A model generated the notes under the pieces. That model was not told the origin of the DNA. It did no database searches and was given only the letters and a program-made list of their open reading frames with translations. From contig CM039182.1 in NCBI GenBank assembly GCA_008360975.2, positions 58,664,491 to 58,728,490 of the forward strand: a stretch of 64,000 nt of DNA, written 5' to 3'. Made by a program: the position numbers and the translations under genes. This document shows positions 1 through 11,427 of the stretch, piece by piece; position 1 is the first letter of the stretch; each line of letters begins with the position of its first letter. This DNA is from Lichenostomus cassidix. Its lineage: Eukaryota; Chordata; Aves; Passeriformes; Meliphagidae.

Positions 1-3000
1 TTTAAGTAATTCTATGAGTGGAATTTTAGAGACCTGATATAACTTGAGACAGAGATAGGCATAAAAATTCTTCCTTCCTACCATCAGTTGTCTCGACAAA
101 ATAAAATCCTGTAGAGATACTAAAATAATAAAAAATGGAAATAGATACTTTTTCCTGTATTTCCAAAAAAGCTAGAGATGCAAGTGATAAATGTCTTTGA
201 GCACTTTTCCTTTTCACTTTGAAAATATTTTAAGTTGTAAGACAAGGTCTAGTCTATGCCCAGTCAAGGTTGCATTTGTATGTGATTATGGAAAAAGGTA
301 ATGCCTTCCCAGAATCTGAAAATTAAATACAACAGATAAGAGGCTCTGAGGACAGTCCATTTCAAAACTTGTGGCTTTCAGTCCCAGTTTTGTTTATCTT
401 TTTCTGTGTTGCTGTGGGGAGTACAAACTATTAATTTGTTGACTCTTGTTGCCTTCAGTTGTGGTTGCTGCATTTTCCCAGGAGTACCTGTATGGCTCAT
501 GAATGTATTTAGAGCCAAACCTCTGGAAATCCCTGAAGGCTAAGACTGGGAATCTTGAGCTAGTCTGGGAGAAATTGGAGTATATGTTGCACCTACTGAT
601 CTGCTCTTGGTTGGGCGTCCTACTCTGAGTATTCACACATAAGCTGGAGCTTCTGCTGCTTTCACTCTGTCCCACGCAATAGCAACCCCAGTGGCACCTC
701 ATTTCCTGGCAAGCTGGAGACAGGAGAAACTTATAATTGTTGCCAGGACATTGTTAGAGTTGCCAGGAACTGCAATCAAATAAGGTTCAAGGTTTCATAC
801 TGATGTGATGGATGCGGTACATGTGGCTTAGATTGAGGAGGAAGGTTGATTTTTGGGCTTGGTTTTCCAAATGTTTCCTCTGTTCTTATCTGTGTGGTTT
901 CTCTTGTGCCAGTTCCTTTCCACGTGGACATAAATCTCTTGCTGTTCTGTTGACATTTTCATGATGGGTTGGGTGTGCTCACTAACAAGGAGAGATAAAG
1001 CTGGGTGGTGTGTGTTAGTATATTGCTACCAGATGTGACATCCAGCAGCTGCCCAATAGCATCCAGAAATCTGAGGGTGGAGTAGAGTATCAAAGGCTCC
1101 TCCTTCCCTCTGCCCTTCCTCTGTAAAACAGCAGCTGTCAGTGTTTGGTGGGTTGTGTGCCTATGTGTTTTTGTTTTGTTTTGTTTTTTTTATTGGTTGG
1201 TTGGTGCTTTTTGTTTCGTTTGTGCAGGTTTTTTTACCTTGCTTCCCCACCTCCTCCATCCCACCATACATTAATTTTGGAGCATAGGATGGTTGACAGC
1301 TCTCTGATTTTATTCTTTCTTCAAATACCTTGTTAGATGCTGTGGTGTGTAGATTAGGGTTTTTTTGTCTCCATTTGAGGTATCTAAGGTGTTGGGGTGG
1401 GAATGGGTGAGTGCTCAGAGTCACAGATTGAAAAATTAATGGAATAAAAAGGAAAAGGCATGGAAAGGTTGATGTACCTGCAGCTCCAAGCTGTCATGTA
1501 AATTCAAGCACCAGAGGTCCTTACGTCTAACTGAACAAGATTTGGAAGTGTCACCCACAGTGAACTGGGCAAGTGTACTTTTTCAGGAACTCTTAACACG
1601 TGATAAAAACTTTGTCATCCTTATAGAAGCAGAGATCCTGAATTTCTTTCCTTAGAACAGAAGAGCATGAATATGACCTTGCTGGTCAAATTTACTCACA
1701 ATCCTGGAATCAGCTTTTGTGTGTTAATGTTGTTTATGATGTAAGTATAGAGCAGATAAGTAACACACTGGGGTTTTCTTTGTGTGAGGCTTTTAGCTTG
1801 CAGAAGTTAGTGGTCAGTCCATTTCCTTTAATGACAAATCAGTTTTGTGTTGATGATTTTGGTTTAGATAAAAATATCACAGCATAAGCAAAGAAATAGC
1901 CAAGCTTTTAATATAAAACTATGTGATTAGGTAAGGAAAACATTTACTCTTCTATTAAAGCTCATTTGGAAACTGTTGAATAATTATTGTGAATTGTAGA
2001 GGGACACACTATACTTTCTATGATAAGAACCAATAAAGCAAAGTTGGAATGTTGTTGCACAACGTGTGCTATGTGCAGTGGCAGTGAGTGGGATACCAAA
2101 GCAAGAGTCTTAGCTGTAAGAATTCATTCCATTGCAATGACAAAACAAGTGATAGTCACAGCTCTTCAATTAGCTGTAGGAGTGTCAGTCTGTGTTCAGT
2201 GATAAGTATTCACAACTGGGTTGTCCATGTGGATTTCTGTGTATTAACTCAAATGTAGTGTTTTGCTTTGGCATTTATACCTAAGTTTCTTTTAAAGTAA
2301 ATGCCATTTGCTAAAAATAACCATACGACTGTTCCCTCTTCACTTTATAGTTTTTTCCCACATTAAATAGTACTAACTCAGAAAGTTGGGTAGCAAGTCT
2401 GTTCTTCTAAGGTAATATAGACAAGTTTGGGCTAAAAAAAACCCTCAGAACACCCCAGAAATCCCAAGTGTCTAAACAAGAACTTGACTCTAGTCAGCAG
2501 TCACATCAGTGACCAGTATGTGAGGAGTGCATTTCAGTATTTGTGTTACTCTGCTAAGCACTTTTTCCTGACAAGTAATTACTTGTATTTGGTTGTTGCA
2601 GCAGAGCGAATGTTGGTTTGGTGCCTTCCTGTGTTAAATTAAAATAGTAACAAGTGATTTTTTTTTTTTTTTTTGTATATTCTAGACTTTGGTAGCTGCT
2701 GATAGAACATTTTTTAGATGTGCTTAACACGGTAGCAATGTCAACACACACTCTAAAAATGGGAAATGTATTGCAGAATTGAATGTGGTTTTTTTTTTTC
2801 AGTGTACTAGGGGAAGTGATCTCCTAAATGGTTGTTGACTGTATACTGTAGGAGTTGTGAAGAGAATCAACAGCTAAGCAAAGTTTTTTCATGCTTTTCT
2901 CTTCAATGAAGTTGTTGTCGTGCCCCAAGCTGACATGGTGGCTTGAGTGATGGTATCATGTCTGCTAATGCCAACCAACTAATGTTGATGTAGAAGCTGC

Positions 3001-4229
3001 TAGGTGCTGCTGGTTGTTATACCCCTCTCCCAGGGTTACTGCAGAGACCAGGGCTTGGGAATGAGTCTGAACTGTGTCGGTGTCCAGTGTCTTTAGCTTG
3101 AAGAGTAGCTGGTGTTGATGGACACATGCAGCTGCTTCCAGGGCCTGGCTTGCTGGTCCAGCAAGTGGTAGCCGGCAAGAAAGAAGGAGGAGGAGTGTGG
3201 GAGAGGTCTTAAAGCCTAACACACTGCAGCTGTTTAAGTGAGTGCATGTCAAAAGCTCTTAAAGTTAAAAACGCAGGCCACTGCAGTGGGTGCTGTGCCC
3301 GTGGTTTTCCCACATTGAAACACCTCTCACCCTACAGTGATCAGGATGAGTGTCCTCTATATGGAGTGCTTCCTAGGAACAAAGCTGAGGGCTGAAGTAT
3401 ATGATGTCCAGTGTAGCTGTTCTATCACTTGTTTGTCACCAGAGACCACAGTCAGACGTGGACTGAATATGATATGGATGACCAGAGGGAGCTAAAGCAG
3501 ATAGAGCAAAACTCATTTAGAAAGTGGCATTACAAATGCTCCTCAGCCTGCTCCTAGATACCTTGTGCAGTCACAAATTGCTAGACAGTTATGCCAGAGG
3601 CAGAAAGAACAGTTTTGTGGTTACAACACACTGCTATAAACTTCCTGTTTGTCTCGATCTCCTGTTCTTCTGTGTCCCCTTATGGACCAGAGGTGATCAT
3701 ACCTTTCCCCTTCCTAGCCTGTTTTGCCAGCTCTCTGGGGCAGGGAGTGTTGTTGGCTCTGTCTGAAGTACAACTGGGCTCTTGTGATCACTCAGTGTTG
3801 CACTCCCACCTGACAACTTGGAGCAAAAGCAGCCTGTCCAGCCAGCTAGTGAGCCTGGCACGGAGAGTGTTTGTGTGAGAAAGGGAAGTGTCACAGTGTC
3901 ACCTGCAGAAGCACACGCAGCCTGGGAAGCAAGCGTTGCATGTGTGGTGGCAGCTGTGACACTGCCAGTTGAAGCAATGGGGTGGGACAATGCGCAGGAC
4001 TGTGATGCTGTGGAGAACAGATGCAGGTTCTTGAAGACAGGTAGGAGAGGGAGGATTGAGGGAGTTTCACCACTGCAAGTGCAGGAGCAGTTTGAATGTA
4101 TGGAGCTATTCTGTAGAACAGATGACAGGCAGGTAGGAAGCTTGTGGGTCATGATCTGGAATAGGTGACTAAAAGGGGATTATGCTTGGAGTTTCTTACT
4201 GATCACCTGATGGTGGGGAGGAAACAAAC
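1..4229. other. Unique non-coding sequence, no gene seen
   Basis: This is AT-rich sequence with only short chance frames on both strands. It holds a T/G-rich tract of TTTTG-like units at 1167-1190, a 17-T run at 2658-2674 and an 11-T run at 2789-2799. The part from about 3520 to 4170 has somewhat higher GC and overlapping frames up to 151 codons. These show no recognisable motif, but the part could be an unrecognised 5' portion of the CR1 that follows. A weak splice-like exon at 1656-1740 has two open frames, so it is not called. Confidence 0.6.
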
Positions 4230-5255
4230 CAAATTGTTAGAAAATTTGAGGAAGTCTCTGTCTCACAACCTGTGGTTCTTTTGAGTGACTTGAAGGTCTT
4301 TGACATCTGCTGGAAGAGTGATATGGTTGGATGCAAATTAGCCAGGACTTTTTTGAGGATATCAGGTTTAATTTCTTGATACCAGCCTTGGAGGGGTCAA
4401 ACAGATACGACATCTGATTACATCTGCTACTCACAAAGTAAGCAGATGTGATTGAGAGAGTGATAATGGCACCCTTGGCTGTAGCTACCATGAAATAGAG
4501 GAGTTCAAGGTTATTAGGGGCATGAGAAACACAAGGAGCTGGGTGACAGACTCTGGACTTCAGGAATGCAAGCTTCTGGAAATAGTGAAATTCTAAACCA
4601 CACAGGAATTCATGAAAGCTAGCCAGGTCTTGAAGGCAAACGCCTTTGAACTGCAGGAACAGCCTTTACTTAGAAAACAAAATTATGTATTAGAAGACCA
4701 GACTAGCTAGGCGGGAAGCACATTATAGAGCTCCAGTGCAAAAAGGAGGAGGAAGCAGTAAAAGAGGAACTTAAAAACATCATCCAAGGGCTGCTGTTAC
4801 AAAAGCTCAGCTGGTGTTGGTATGTACAAGTGAAAAGGGGAAAAGGGCTGCAGAAGAGTTTCTACCACTTAGGCTCTCAGGAAAAGATTGAGTGAGGAAA
4901 GTGTGGATCTGTGGCTGAGTGGGACAGGGAGCAGTGGGCACAGGTAAGGCTGAGGTACTTGTGCCTTGTGCACTTCAGTTTTCACCAATGAGATCTCACA
5001 AGCCTCTGTACTTAGTGAAGGAGTTCAGGGAGGACAAGAAGTCTCTCTTGGGCCAAGAAGCGTTGTGGGTTATTTGAGAGTTCAGCAAGCCCAGGGAGAC
5101 TGTGCCATCTCCACCCCTTGAGGTTTTCAAGACCTAGCTGGATAAAGATCTGAGCAAACAGATCCAATGGATGGCACTGCTTTCAGGAGGAGGCTGAACC
5201 TGACCTCTGAAGGTTCCTTCTAGCCTGAACAGGTCTGTGGTCCTGTATAATGTAT
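4230..5255 (+). mobile_element. CR1 LINE fragment: endonuclease region fused to 3' end, RT absent
   Basis: This is a decayed copy of ORF2 of a CR1 non-LTR retrotransposon. The first part (about 4280-5090) matches the recalled CR1 layout from the end of the apurinic-type endonuclease into the linker before the RT. The stretch around 4370 ends in a TTCTTGATAC-like sequence. The segment at 4477-4503 translates as Gly-Cys-Ser-Tyr-His-Glu, where intact CR1 has the catalytic Ser-Asp-His motif, so the aspartate is lost. Around 4945-5000 is the linker segment that reads like 'aggctgaggtactt...cttcagttttcacc'. At about 5095 the sequence jumps to the CR1 3' region (cacccyttgaggttttcaagac..., then ...ggttccttctagcctgaacagg). 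The whole RT domain is missing between these parts. An internal deletion, or two separate insertions side by side, would explain it. The left edge is approximate. Stops and frameshifts mean no product is made. Family recognition is from memory, not from a database search. Confidence 0.72.
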
Positions 5256-8200
5256 GTTGGGAGGATTGTCCTCAACCATTTAGCTCACTTTTTGAATTTT
5301 GAAGTGTGTGTTGTAACTCCTTATGTAGGAGATAAATTGCTTTAGCTCTGCGTGTAGGAGAATGCTAATTTTATAGCATGTCAGGGTGTCTGCCCTTCAT
5401 TTGGAGAAGCTGTGCCATAGTGTGTGAAGTTAAGCATAATTGTAGTAATCCTTTAGAGTAGTGTGTACCCTGGTTTCTTGAGTGGTGTGGTCAGTTCAGT
5501 GGGAGGCTGTTCTGCGTAGTCACCTCAGACTCCAAAACCCGGTAGGGTGCTGAGGATGGCTCCATGTGGAACCTCTCCACTTGTGCTTATGACCACTTGT
5601 CAATAAAAGATTGCTTAAAGCTGCTAGCAGGAGTTATCCTGCTCAAAACCCATGTCCCAGTGCGAGGAGGGGAGTGCTGCTCACCTGTCTCCTTTGAGCC
5701 TCACCTGTGTGGCGCTGTAGTTGTTTTGCTTCTTCTCCTGAAATTCTGCTTCCCTGTATTTGTGAGAAGCTACTGACTTGATGCAAAGGACCATGTTTCA
5801 GTGATGAATGGGGCTAGTACTGATAGTTTGCTTGCAAAATGCTTTGGGAGTCTTCACAGAGAGGCTCTGGGAAGACAGTGAGAAGATGAAGTGTGAATCG
5901 CTGTTATGCCTTCTTTTGCCAAGCTTCCCAGGCTGAGGCCAGGGGGCTTAAATTCCAAGTGGTTCCAGTTTTCTCAATGGGCTCGTGAAGAACTGATATT
6001 ATTTTTTGTGTGGGTAACTATGAAGAAGTTACACGTATCAGGCTAATGAACTGTTCTAATTTCAAGATAGTTTCTAGAAGCTACTTTTAATTTGTAGGAC
6101 CATTAAAGACCTTTTGTAGAACTGTGTATTAATAAGGAGCTCTTCCACCCACCAAGGGAAGGATGGAAGAGGAAGAATGGGGTCGGGTCTCCTTTGGGAC
6201 TACAGCATTCTTGCCTTCCTGCAGTGCAACAAAAAACTTAAGTGTATTTTTCTTGTGCCAACCCTTTCTTCACATGCTGAATTGTTCACTTTTTATTTTT
6301 TTTGAATGTTGTTCAGCTGTCTGTGGTGTTAACTGTCAGTGTTTCCTGATAAATTTGAAAGCATTGTATTTGCTAATATATTTTTAAATATTTCGTTCCT
6401 CATGTGTGTAATTATAGTCTTGGGAATTTTCTTCCAGCATTCTGCTAATGCCTTTAATATTTGTTTTATTCTTCAAAAATTCGTAACGGATGTATTTCCT
6501 GGTTTTAAAGTCTGTAATAGGAACAAAGGAATCAGTTTTCCCATCTCAGCAATAGCCTGAAGCAGGATGTATGGCATACAACAGACTTTCACCAGGGGGA
6601 GGAAATTAACTGGCTACAAATTAGGGAAAGTTCACGAGAAGTCATTACTCTTCATTTATTTTTAAGTGAAGCTTTGAATCTCTAGGCAAAAGACAAATTA
6701 TATAGTAAATGGAGTCCCCATGCATATGAATGTGCAGTGTTTAGATATCTGTGTTGACTGTGACAGTGGTAAGATTATGCACCTTCATATATTAACAGTG
6801 TTATCGTTGAGCACTGTCTCATCTCCTTCCCTTTTTTTTTTTTAAGAAATGGTGTTTTGATGCTGTTAAATGAAGTACTGATGAATGTTTCCATGGCCAG
6901 ATTCTGCTTGCTTGCAAGTGGTGTGTAGTGGGAGTGTACATAATTTACCCCGATATGTCCTGTCAGCTTTTTTGTCCTTATTCTTTTCAGTGCCTGGAAA
7001 AGTGAGATAAAGCAGCTTATCTTCTCTGAGACCTGTGCTGCATTCAAAGTGGCTTCAGAAAAGAAAACGAACCTTCAACAATTTTTCTAAAGTTAATATA
7101 GACTAATAACAAAAAAACATGGTCAGAAGAGTTACTGTTAATAAGGCTTGAAATTTGCTTTACTCTGAAGAATCTGCAGGCCAGTGGAGGGAGAGAAAAA
7201 GTTGAACCTCTAGAATGGCCTAGTACTTTGGGGAAAAAAAGCTTTCTCTTTAGGTAAACTTCAGTTGCAAACATTTCTTTTCCATAGTTTACTGATTCTG
7301 TAATGTAGACTACCTCTAGACAATGCATTGAAATCTGTATGATAAAAAATCTACTTCAGCTGTTATTTTTCCTCATTGGGGACACCTCCCCTCCCCCTTT
7401 GAACCACCTTGGAGTTGAATATAGCGTTGAATTCAGTGTAGTAATGCTTACCATAACAGTGCTGTTCTTTTCTAATTTATGGTATTTTATAGTCAGTAAT
7501 ACAGAATTTATCCATGGGATGCTACAGGTAGAGATAATTAGCTTAGCTTGAAGGCATTATTCTCTGTTGCACTACATTTGTTTTGACAGGTGACATAAGC
7601 AAAAGAGCTCTTCAAAAGTAGGAGATTCATATTTTAAAAATTGCTTTTGTCCACTTCCTGGCTGCATGCTTTTCCTTTCTTCTTATTCAAATCCCATTAA
7701 GGGTATGTTGTATGATGCCGCCATCCTTTCTTGCAACTTTCTGTGCCTAATTCCTTACTTGTAAAAAGGTACAAATATTTCCTTTTTCTTCCTTGGTATC
7801 TTTCCTCGTTATTTTTGCTGTGCTACCTATTTTTGTATTGACAATCTGAAGTTGCTCTCCAGATTAGAATTGGTATTGCTGATTGCCTGGGAACAGAATG
7901 GGTGCTGTTCTGATGGGTTCTGTTTAAATAATGGTTGAATATTAATTCCATTATTTTTCTATAAGCAGCAGAATTTAGTCAAAGATCCGTGAAGCAGGGG
8001 ATAGCATTGAGAATGGTTTCCTGAACCATTCAATTTTAATAACAATAAAGTGCTGGTATACAAATCTTAATATGTATACAGTTTGCTAAATTTTTGTGCT
8101 GTCCTGTTAGTAGAATTAAGAAAAAGGCCATATTACTGGTGACATATGGTCTGTAGAAATGTCTAACACAGAGTAAAACATTTCATGGAGATCTTATTCA

Positions 8201-10439
8201 AGGTGAGCGAAAATATTTTTAGCAGTAATACTTCTTTTTGAGGCTCTTGTTTTGCTTGCTCTGTGTTCAGCATATATGAGTGAGAGGAGCTTGGCTTCTT
8301 GAGGCTGTGTTCCTTCTCTGCCACGTATCGTCAGGTGTAAACTCCTGACATCTCCATGGGAAATTCTGGAGAGCAGTTGGGAATGCCCAAAGGAAGCCAG
8401 CTGAAGCTCCTATTGATTTACTTTCCAATACCTGGCTCCTTTAGAAGTGAAATATGTCCGATAAACATGAGAAAGAATTCATTCCTGTAGCCATTTTGTC
8501 AGCTGGAAGGAACATAAGAAGAGTAAAATTTCAACAAACCTCTCACTTACAGAGCTTGGCCTGTCAGAGCTTATAAATGAGATTCACTGGGAAAGCTGTT
8601 GCCAAATTCACGTTGAATGCTTTCAGTTTGAGGGACTGTAATGTGTTCAATCATCTCAACTGAAGTTATAGGCTGTTTTGGTCTTGATTTTGTGATTTTC
8701 CTTTTTATTTTGGGGGTAGTGGTGGTGTAAATCATTGCAGTAAAATAATGCAATCAAAATGATTTTAGTGCTTGATGAAACAAGACTTGTTAATGAAAAA
8801 CCTGAACTGTTAAATGAAGCGTGCTTTTTATGCATACTTATACATTAAAAGAGTTTATATATGGGATTTTTTTATAAAATTGAGAATGGGATGCTTGTGC
8901 TTATTGATTTCCAGTCTTTGATGTGTAATGGGTTACTGGTGGAACAAGTGACACACTGAGTAACATCACACGAATGCATGCCTTCATTTTTAACTCTTTT
9001 AACATTCTGTGGCCCAGCACAATGTGAGCATCTTATAGGAGACTTGCTTCCTACCACATGTGGGTTGGCCGTCTCGGTGGTTTGTTGTGAAGTGGCTGTA
9101 AAGCTGCCAGGGTGCCAGTTCTACATTTAGCCCAGACATGCAGGGAGGTACCTGTCCTAAGGGCTTTGTTCTTTCCCTCCTATTAGTTTTATTAGTTTAT
9201 ATATTTTGACTTTTAACTATCACAGGATTAAAAGCTATAAGCAGTTTGATAGTGGAAACCATGTTGTCATCTTCCTAGGGAGTGTCCTGACCTGATAAAC
9301 CATGGCATTTTTCCCTGGCTGAGTTAATGCTGGGTGCTATTCTGTAAAGTGGCACAATACAAAAAAGTGCACTTCTCTTGTATTTGTGTGGGTTTGATGT
9401 CCCTCAGGGAGAGGAGGACTGTGGGGTTGAGAAGCTGATGTGGCATATGTGAGCCACAAGTGGCCCATGGAGCACACTTAGTATTTCTCCCTGTCAGTAG
9501 GATGGTTTCTGTGGGTTTTTTCTTTTGGGTGGGGTTTTTTTTTTGAGGGGGAGGAGGTGCAAAGTGGGGACCTTTTTTTTTAAATTTTAATTTTTATTTT
9601 AATTTTGTTTTTGTTTTGGGATTGTTTGTCGTGAAAAGGGTTCAAGTTGCTGCCATGTTTTTCCTGGAGCCCCAGGTATGGCTTGCCAGCATGTGTTAAA
9701 CAGTTTTATGCCTTGCCACTGGTGAGATTCCATTTTACCCCTTCCTACTTCTGGCCACAGGCTCCCACAGCTTCCCTTTGTCTGGGGCTTCTCTTGCTCT
9801 CTCCTAGCCACCTTGTGGTATGAAGTGTGTGAAAAGGCAAGAAAGCAGGTCTTCTTGGTGTGTGGAAAGTTAATGGTGAAAATACACACATCTATGGGCT
9901 TCCAGGCACAGTAGGTGGTAGGTACATGGTACACACCAGGCCTTTTTATTCTGCCAAGCTTCATTCTAGGTGCACAAGCCCACCCTCTGCGGATTTCCAA
10001 AGTGTTTTTTCCGGTGGCTTGGCTGAAGAAGCTTGTGCAAACCATTCCAGTAAACCTGTGAGTCAGAGAATTTGACACAGAGAATTTGACCACAGCTTTT
10101 CTTGGGATCTGGAGGTGAATGATCAACAGCTAAACCCTCTTGAAATGTTTTTCTTTGATAAAAGTGTGAGCTCAGCTTGACAGAGATGTTGAACAGGCAC
10201 AGAGTGTATTTTTAGTGGGATGGCTGTGAAATGAGGAAGGTTGGCTGGAAAGGATGCAAATGCACAAGTGACGTGGGTCAAAACCTGACATGCTGCACTT
10301 TGTTTTGCATTCATAGCATGTAGCACTGACTGACTGTTTCAGGCCACACTAATTCTTTTTTTTTTTTTTCTTCCCCTGAGGTAGCTCACAACTTTAGGCA
10401 TTACTGTACACTGCAACCATTTGCCAGTAATTTTTGCAG
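5256..10439. other. Unique non-coding sequence, no gene seen
   Basis: No coding exon, RNA gene or interspersed repeat was recognised here. The longest frame is 175 codons on the minus strand (9599-10126). It has low-complexity flanks and no domain signature, and is taken as chance. T-rich low-complexity DNA lies at about 9518-9620. A 14-bp tandem duplication sits at 10064-10091 and is listed separately. Confidence 0.6.
10064..10091. repeat. Two tandem copies of a 14-bp unit
   Basis: The unit cagagaatttgaca occurs twice head to tail, the second copy ending in c instead of a. It probably arose by replication slippage. No function is implied. Confidence 0.85.
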
Positions 10440-11427
10440 AGGGATGTGGTCAATGCTTCTGCTCTGTGCCATAGTGCTGTTCCCCAGGGCTGAGTACTGA
10501 AGCCAGTCCTGTTTAATATCTTTATGATGAGCCTGAGGGCACCCTTAGCCAGTTTGCAAATGGCAACAAGCTGGACAGGAATGTTAATCTTGGAGGGTAG
10601 GCAGGTTCTGCTGAGGAATCTGGAGAGGCTGGATTGATGGCCCAAGGCCAATTGTAGGAGGCTCAATAAAGTGAAGTGCTGAGTCCTGCACTTGGTTCAG
10701 AAGAAGCCCTTGCAGCACTTAAGCCTGAGGGAATGTGGCTAGAGAGGTGCCCAGCAGAAAAGGACTTGGGGGTGCTGGTCAACAGCAGCTGAACATGAGC
10801 CAGCAGTGCCTAGGTGGCCAAGAAGGCCGAAGGCATCCTGGCCTGTATCAGCAATAGTGTGGCCAGGAGGACCAGGGCAATGACCATCCTTCTGTACTTG
10901 ACGGTGGTGAGGCCACACCTCGAATCCTGTGCTCAGTTTTGGGCCATTCACTTCAAGAAAGATATTGAGGGGCTGGAGCATGTCCAGAGAAGGGCAGCAG
11001 AGCTGGGGGAGGGTCTGGAACACAAGTTGTATGCAGAGCGACTGAGGGAGCTGGGGATGTTTAGCCTGGAGAAAAGGGGGCTCAGGCAGAACCTTATCAC
11101 GCTCTACAACTGCCTGAAAAAAGGTTGTAGGGAGGTGGGGGTTGTTCTCTCCTCCCAAGGGACAAGTGACAGGACAGGAGGAAATAGCCTCAGGTTGTGC
11201 CAGAAGAGATTTAGATTGGATATTCAAAAAATTTCTTCATAGAAAGGGTAGTCACATTTGGACCAATCTTCCCAGGGTAGTGTTTGAATCACCACCCCTG
11301 GAGGTATTTAAAACATGTATAGATCTGGGACATGGTTTAATGGGGAACTTGGCAGTGTTAGGTTAACACTTGTATTTGATGATCTTAAATGTCCTTTCCA
11401 ACCTAACTGATTATATGATTCTATAAA
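10440..11427 (+). mobile_element. CR1 LINE, 5'-truncated, RT core to 3' end
   Basis: This is a plus-sense copy of the CR1 reverse-transcriptase ORF and 3' UTR, and the longest CR1 in the window. Around 10480-10525 the sequence reads like the CR1 segment Gln-Gly-(Ser)-Val-Leu-x-Pro-Val-Leu-Phe-Asn-Ile-Phe, with the serine codon now a stop (TGA). At 10553-10564 the catalytic Phe-Ala-Asp-Asp box reads Phe-Ala-Asn-Gly, so both metal-binding aspartates are gone. From 10814 to 11242 a 142-codon frame is still open. It contains the typical CR1 stretches [31 protein letters not shown] and [15 protein letters not shown] frameshift near 11200 moves the remaining C-terminal part into another frame. The 3' UTR ends in ttatatgattctata at about 11413-11427, a worn octamer tail. 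The element is dead, and the frames on the opposite strand are shadows. The exact 5' edge is uncertain by some tens of bases. Confidence 0.93.

Noticed and set aside
1656..1740. Exon-like segment with acceptor ccttag and donor gtaagt
   Set aside because: Two frames are open and the base before the donor is T. There is nothing to choose it over chance.
3697..4168. Opposing frames of 151 (minus) and 116 (plus) codons
   Set aside because: Both strands are open because stops are sparse in this GC-richer patch. No family was recognised. It may be old CR1 5' sequence, but I cannot show it.
9599..10126. 175-codon minus-strand frame
   Set aside because: Its edges are low-complexity T-rich DNA, it includes a slippage duplication, and it has no motif. 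It is compatible with chance.
10739..11227. 162-codon minus-strand frame
   Set aside because: This is an antisense shadow of the CR1 coding region on the plus strand.
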